Source of the DNA: Phycisphaerae bacterium
Lineage (GTDB): Bacteria > Planctomycetota > Phycisphaerae > JAJVII01
Direction: 5' to 3'
DNA: 64,000 nucleotides
NCBI GenBank assembly: GCA_022072085.1
Contig: JAJVII010000037.1
Span: 1 to 64,000, forward strand
Each line of letters opens with the position of its first letter. Position 1 is the first letter of the stretch. Positions 61,095 through 64,000 of this stretch are shown here, one piece after another. Position numbers and translations under genes: made by a program. The notes under the pieces are model-generated. The model did not search any database and had not been told where the DNA came from. It saw only the letters and a list, made by a program, of their open reading frames with translations.

Positions 61095-62078
61095 ATGGCC
61101 TTCTCAAACGACGATCTGAAGTTGGTCGAGCGATTCAAGGCGGGCGACAGGCGGGCCCTGGCCAGGCTGATTACCCTGCTGGACAATCATCCCGATTCCC
61201 GTGATCTGCTGGAGCGGCTGGCCCCGCCGGCCCCGGGCGGCGCGGTCATCGGCATCACCGGCGCCCCGGGCGTCGGCAAGAGCACGCTGCTGGGCGGGCT
61301 GATCGCCGGGCTGCGCCGCCGCAACCACCGGGTCGCCGTGCTGGCGGTCGATCCCGAGAGCCCGATCACCGGCGGGGCGCTGCTGGGCGACCGGCTGCGC
61401 ATGGCCCGCGTTGCGGCCGCCGACGAGGACATCTTCATCCGATCGCTGTCCAGTCGCGGCGTCGCCGGCGGGCTGTCGGCTTCGGTCCACGCGATCTCCC
61501 AGTTGCTCCTGCGATTCGGCTACGACCGCGTGCTGGTCGAGACCATCGGCGTCGGGCAGGCCGAGATGGCCGTCCTCCGCGTCGCCGAGGTCGTCGTGCT
61601 CATGGTCATGCCCGGAACCGGCGACGAGGTGCAGTGGGAGAAGGCCGGCCTGATCGAGGTCGCCCACCTGATTGTCATCAACAAGGCCGACCATCCCGGC
61701 GTCGAGCGGCTGGAGCAGGAGCTGATCGACGCCCTGAGCGCCGGTCAGGAATCGCGCGTGCCGCCGATCCTGCGCACCGTTGCGTCGCGCGACGAGGGCG
61801 TCGACGCCGTGATCGACAACCTGGAGGAGATCGTCTCGCGCCGCCCCGGGCTCAATTGGCTCCAGATGCGGACGGAGATCCTCCAGGAGGCCGAGATGCT
61901 GCTGGGTCGGCGGCTGCGCGAGCTGGCCGACCAGGACGAATCGCTGGACGACCTGGCCCGGGCCGTCGCCCTGGGGCAGCGCGACATCTACGGTGCGACC
62001 GAGGAAACCCTGCGTCGCCTGCTGCCCCGGCTGGATTCGCAGGATCGCCCGGCCGTCCGATCGGTGACGAGGCAGTAG
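61095..62078 (+). CDS. meaB: MeaB/ArgK-type G-protein chaperone of the B12 mutase
   Basis: This 327-residue P-loop GTPase loads adenosylcobalamin into, and protects, B12-dependent mutases. It has Walker A GITGAPGVGKSTLL, the conserved AVDPESPITGGALLGDRLRM, VETIGVGQAE (switch region with Asp-type residues), VVLMVMPGTGDEVQWEKAGLIEVA and the guanine-specificity NKAD. The LAO/AO transporter label of old annotations is incorrect for this family. ATG 61095 is used; GTG 61062 is a possible earlier start. Its place right after the mutase subunits is the standard arrangement. Confidence 0.94.
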   Translation: MAFSNDDLKLVERFKAGDRRALARLITLLDNHPDSRDLLERLAPPAPGGAVIGITGAPGVGKSTLLGGLIAGLRRRNHRVAVLAVDPESPITGGALLGDRLRMARVAAADEDIFIRSLSSRGVAGGLSASVHAISQLLLRFGYDRVLVETIGVGQAEMAVLRVAEVVVLMVMPGTGDEVQWEKAGLIEVAHLIVINKADHPGVERLEQELIDALSAGQESRVPPILRTVASRDEGVDAVIDNLEEIVSRRPGLNWLQMRTEILQEAEMLLGRRLRELADQDESLDDLARAVALGQRDIYGATEETLRRLLPRLDSQDRPAVRSVTRQ

Positions 62079-62118
62079 CGCGCCGGCCGATCGGCGGCCC
62101 TCAACGTGGAGTGCCCAA

Positions 62119-62913
62119 ATGAAGATCGTCACACTGGTCAAGCATGTGCCCGACTCGATGGCCAACATCCGCGTCAAGGCCGACGGCAGCGGCATCGAGA
62201 GCGACGGCGTGAAGTTCGGGCCCAACCCCTTCGACGAGTTCGCCGTCGAGCAGGCGTTGCGCATCCGCGAGGGCGGGGCCGCCGGCGAGATCGTCGTGCT
62301 CTGCCTGGGCCCGGACAAGGCGGCCGACACGATCCGCGCCGCCCTGGCGATGGGCGCCGACCGCGGCGTTCACCTGTGCGACGCGGCCTTCGTCGGCCAG
62401 GACGCGCTGGCGACCGCCCGCTGCCTGGCCGCCGCGATCGACCCGGACACCGACTTGGTGCTGGCCGGCGAGCACGCGATCGACGACGGCCAGTCGCTCG
62501 TGCCGTCGATGGTGGCCGAGCTGCTGGGATGGGGGCAGGTGAACGGGGCGGTGGGGCTGGAGGTGGCCGCCGGTCCGCCGGTGAGAATCAAGGCCCGCCG
62601 GCGCATCGAGGGCGGCGAGGAGACGGTCGAGCTAGCCGGCCCTGCCGTGGTCACCTGCGAGAAGGGGCTGAACGAGCCGCGATACCCCTCGCTGCCGAAC
62701 ATGATGAAGGCCAAGCGCAAGGATATCCGCAAGCTGGCGGCCGCCGATGTGAAGGTGGACGCCGGGCTGATCGGCCCATCGGGCAGCGGCGCCCGGACGG
62801 TGAAGCTGTTCGTCGCCGCCCGGGAGCGGAAGCGTCAAATGATAGCGGGCTCGGCCCAGGAGCAGGCAGCCGAACTGGTGCGGCTGCTTCGCGACCAGGC
62901 CGGCGCCATCTGA
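62119..62913 (+). CDS. etfB: Electron transfer flavoprotein beta subunit
   Basis: This 264-residue subunit binds AMP and part of the FAD environment of the ETF heterodimer. It starts KIVTLVKHVPDS and has FGPNPFDEFAVEQALRIRE, CLGPDKAADTIRAALAMGADRGVHL, LVLAGEHAIDDGQSLVPSMVAELLGW, and the recognition-loop region GPAVVTCEKGLNEPRYPSLPNMMKAKRK. ETF takes electrons from the acyl-CoA dehydrogenase of this operon. I did not check residues that would distinguish bifurcating ETF. Confidence 0.95.
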   Translation: MKIVTLVKHVPDSMANIRVKADGSGIESDGVKFGPNPFDEFAVEQALRIREGGAAGEIVVLCLGPDKAADTIRAALAMGADRGVHLCDAAFVGQDALATARCLAAAIDPDTDLVLAGEHAIDDGQSLVPSMVAELLGWGQVNGAVGLEVAAGPPVRIKARRRIEGGEETVELAGPAVVTCEKGLNEPRYPSLPNMMKAKRKDIRKLAAADVKVDAGLIGPSGSGARTVKLFVAARERKRQMIAGSAQEQAAELVRLLRDQAGAI

Positions 62914-62971
62914 TCGGGGACCGGCAGCGGCGGGTGTTGCCGCGGCCGCTTGGGAATGGGAGGAATCGACC

Positions 62972-63955
62972 ATGCCGGACGTATTGGTGTTTGCCGAGCA
63001 TCGCGAGGGGGAAACGGAAGTCAGCCGACCCGTGCTGCAACTGCTCGTCGGCGGGCGGGCGCTGGCCGGCGGCGGCAAAGTGACGGCGCTGCTGATCGCC
63101 GCTGAGCCGTCGGGACCGGCGGGGCAACTGCTTGCCTGCGGGGCCGACCGCGTCCTGACCGTCAGCGACCCCCGGCTGGCGAAGTACTGTACGCTGGCCT
63201 ATACGGCCGTCCTGGCCGCCGCGGCCAGGGCGACCGGCGCGACGCTGGTCATCGGCCCGACGACGACAATGACGCGCGACCTGTTCAGCCGGGCGGCGGC
63301 CCGGCTGGGCGCGGCTGCGGCCCACGGCTGCTCGGCGGCGAAGATCGAGAACGGCTGCCTGGTCGTCGAGCACCCGGTCTACACCGCCAAGGCGATGGCC
63401 GAGGTGGCGCTGGCCGCCGACCGGCCCAACCTGGTCACCTTTCGCAACAACACGTTTGCCAACCCGACGCCGGGCGCCGGCGGCGGGATGGTCGAGCCGC
63501 TGGCCGTCGAGCTGACCGACGCCGATCTGGCCGGGCAGGTCAGCGAGGTGACGATGACCGGCCACGGCGAGGTGGAGTTGACGGCTGCCGACGTGGTCGT
63601 CAGCGGCGGGCGAAGCCTGAAGGAGTCGGCCAACTTCGCCATGCTGGCGGAACTGGCCGCCGTGCTGGGCGGGGCGGTGGGGGCCAGCCGGGCGGCCACC
63701 GACGGCGGCATGGCCCCGCACAGCCAGCAGGTCGGCCTGACCGGTAAGACGGTCTCGCCGCGGCTGTACATCGCCTGCGGCATCAGCGGCGCGGTGCAGC
63801 ACCTGGCCGGGATGAAGGACTCGGGCACAATCGTCGCGATCAACACGGACAAGGACGCCCCCATCTTCGAGGTGGCCGACTACGGCGTCGTCGGCGACCT
63901 GTTCCAGGTCGTCCCCGCGCTGACCGCGGCGCTGAAGTCGAAGTTGCAAAAGTAG
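62972..63955 (+). CDS. etfA: Electron transfer flavoprotein alpha subunit
   Basis: This 327-residue partner of EtfB has an N-terminal domain (VLVFAEHREGE) and the C-terminal FAD domain with VVSGGRSLK, GASRAATDGGMAPHSQQVGLTGKTVSPRLYIACGISGAVQHLAGMKDSGTIVAINTDKDAPIFEVADYGVVGDL. These motifs hold the FAD that passes electrons onward, normally to the ETF:quinone oxidoreductase, which is not in this window. It is complete and ends 45 bp before the window edge. It follows etfB by 58 bp. Confidence 0.96.
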   Translation: MPDVLVFAEHREGETEVSRPVLQLLVGGRALAGGGKVTALLIAAEPSGPAGQLLACGADRVLTVSDPRLAKYCTLAYTAVLAAAARATGATLVIGPTTTMTRDLFSRAAARLGAAAAHGCSAAKIENGCLVVEHPVYTAKAMAEVALAADRPNLVTFRNNTFANPTPGAGGGMVEPLAVELTDADLAGQVSEVTMTGHGEVELTAADVVVSGGRSLKESANFAMLAELAAVLGGAVGASRAATDGGMAPHSQQVGLTGKTVSPRLYIACGISGAVQHLAGMKDSGTIVAINTDKDAPIFEVADYGVVGDLFQVVPALTAALKSKLQK

Positions 63956-64000
63956 AACGGCTGGCGTATACAGAGGCCATCCAGCCGCGTCGCCCGCGAG

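Overview
The window is GC-rich DNA, coding on both strands, with short intergenic spaces and no rRNA, tRNA, CRISPR array or transposase that I can see. The gene content points to a planctomycete of the Phycisphaerae type. It has a PEP-CTERM exported protein, FTLVEL-type prepilin-like proteins, recurrent TTQPA linkers in exported proteins, a DUF1844 protein, a TPR protein with tandem RNA-polymerase alpha-CTD-like domains, and a kdsB-pyrG pair that is also neighbouring in Chlamydia (PVC group). kdsB, lipoproteins and SppA fit a diderm envelope. The assignment rests on gene content only.

Layout. 1-4.4 kb: a truncated membrane protein, then an MscS channel, CorA and a second, larger MscS protein, the last two overlapping. 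4.5-6.5 kb: two prepilin-like proteins. 6.6-9.9 kb: overlapping SRPBCC-epimerase, TspO and photolyase genes. 9.9-12.2 kb: a DmpA-type peptidase, an alpha/beta hydrolase and a mini zinc ribbon. 12.4-20.2 kb: thrS, a membrane protein, a creatininase-family protein, infC (AUU start)-rpmI-rplT-pheS, and the TPR/alpha-CTD protein. 20.3-28.3 kb: SpoIID-like protein, tgt, yajC, a fused secDF and a triple-LysM protein. 28.4-31.3 kb (minus strand): lipoprotein, dicarboxylate/amino-acid symporter, membrane protein. 31.5-34.7 kb: kdsB, a divergent pyrG, DUF1844. 34.7-38.0 kb (minus): ribBA, a two-TM protein, sppA.

The most unusual stretch is 38.2-46.9 kb. A sigma-54 activator without a receiver domain is preceded by a near-perfect -24/-12 promoter. 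It is followed by a second such promoter ahead of a stand-alone pseudo-receiver (phospho-Asp replaced by Asn) and a small anchored protein. Next comes a five-copy tandem array of about 118-bp units, each able to form a 13-14-bp hairpin with compensatory changes between copies. After an ABC exporter/DUF1854 pair, a third sigma-54 promoter precedes a PEP-CTERM protein gene. The promoters of the activator and the PEP-CTERM gene carry the same palindrome, ATGTTG-N8-CAACAT, about 110-130 bp upstream, where a sigma-54 enhancer would be expected. I read this as a local sigma-54 regulon tied to cell-surface protein production.

47-53.3 kb holds assorted genes: a degenerate CaCA-exchanger-like protein, an ArgA-like GNAT, DUF1877, PPK2, a DUF547 lipoprotein, an AAC(3)-family protein and a TPR protein. 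53.4-63.96 kb is an acyl-CoA operon: acyl-CoA dehydrogenase, a periplasmic coiled-coil protein, thiolase, 3-hydroxyacyl-CoA dehydrogenase, crotonase, a two-subunit B12 acyl-CoA mutase, its MeaB-type chaperone and EtfBA. The mutase carries Phe and Gln at the two positions that separate isobutyryl-CoA mutase from methylmalonyl-CoA mutase. The operon may therefore interconvert butyryl-CoA and isobutyryl-CoA alongside beta-oxidation rather than handle propionate.
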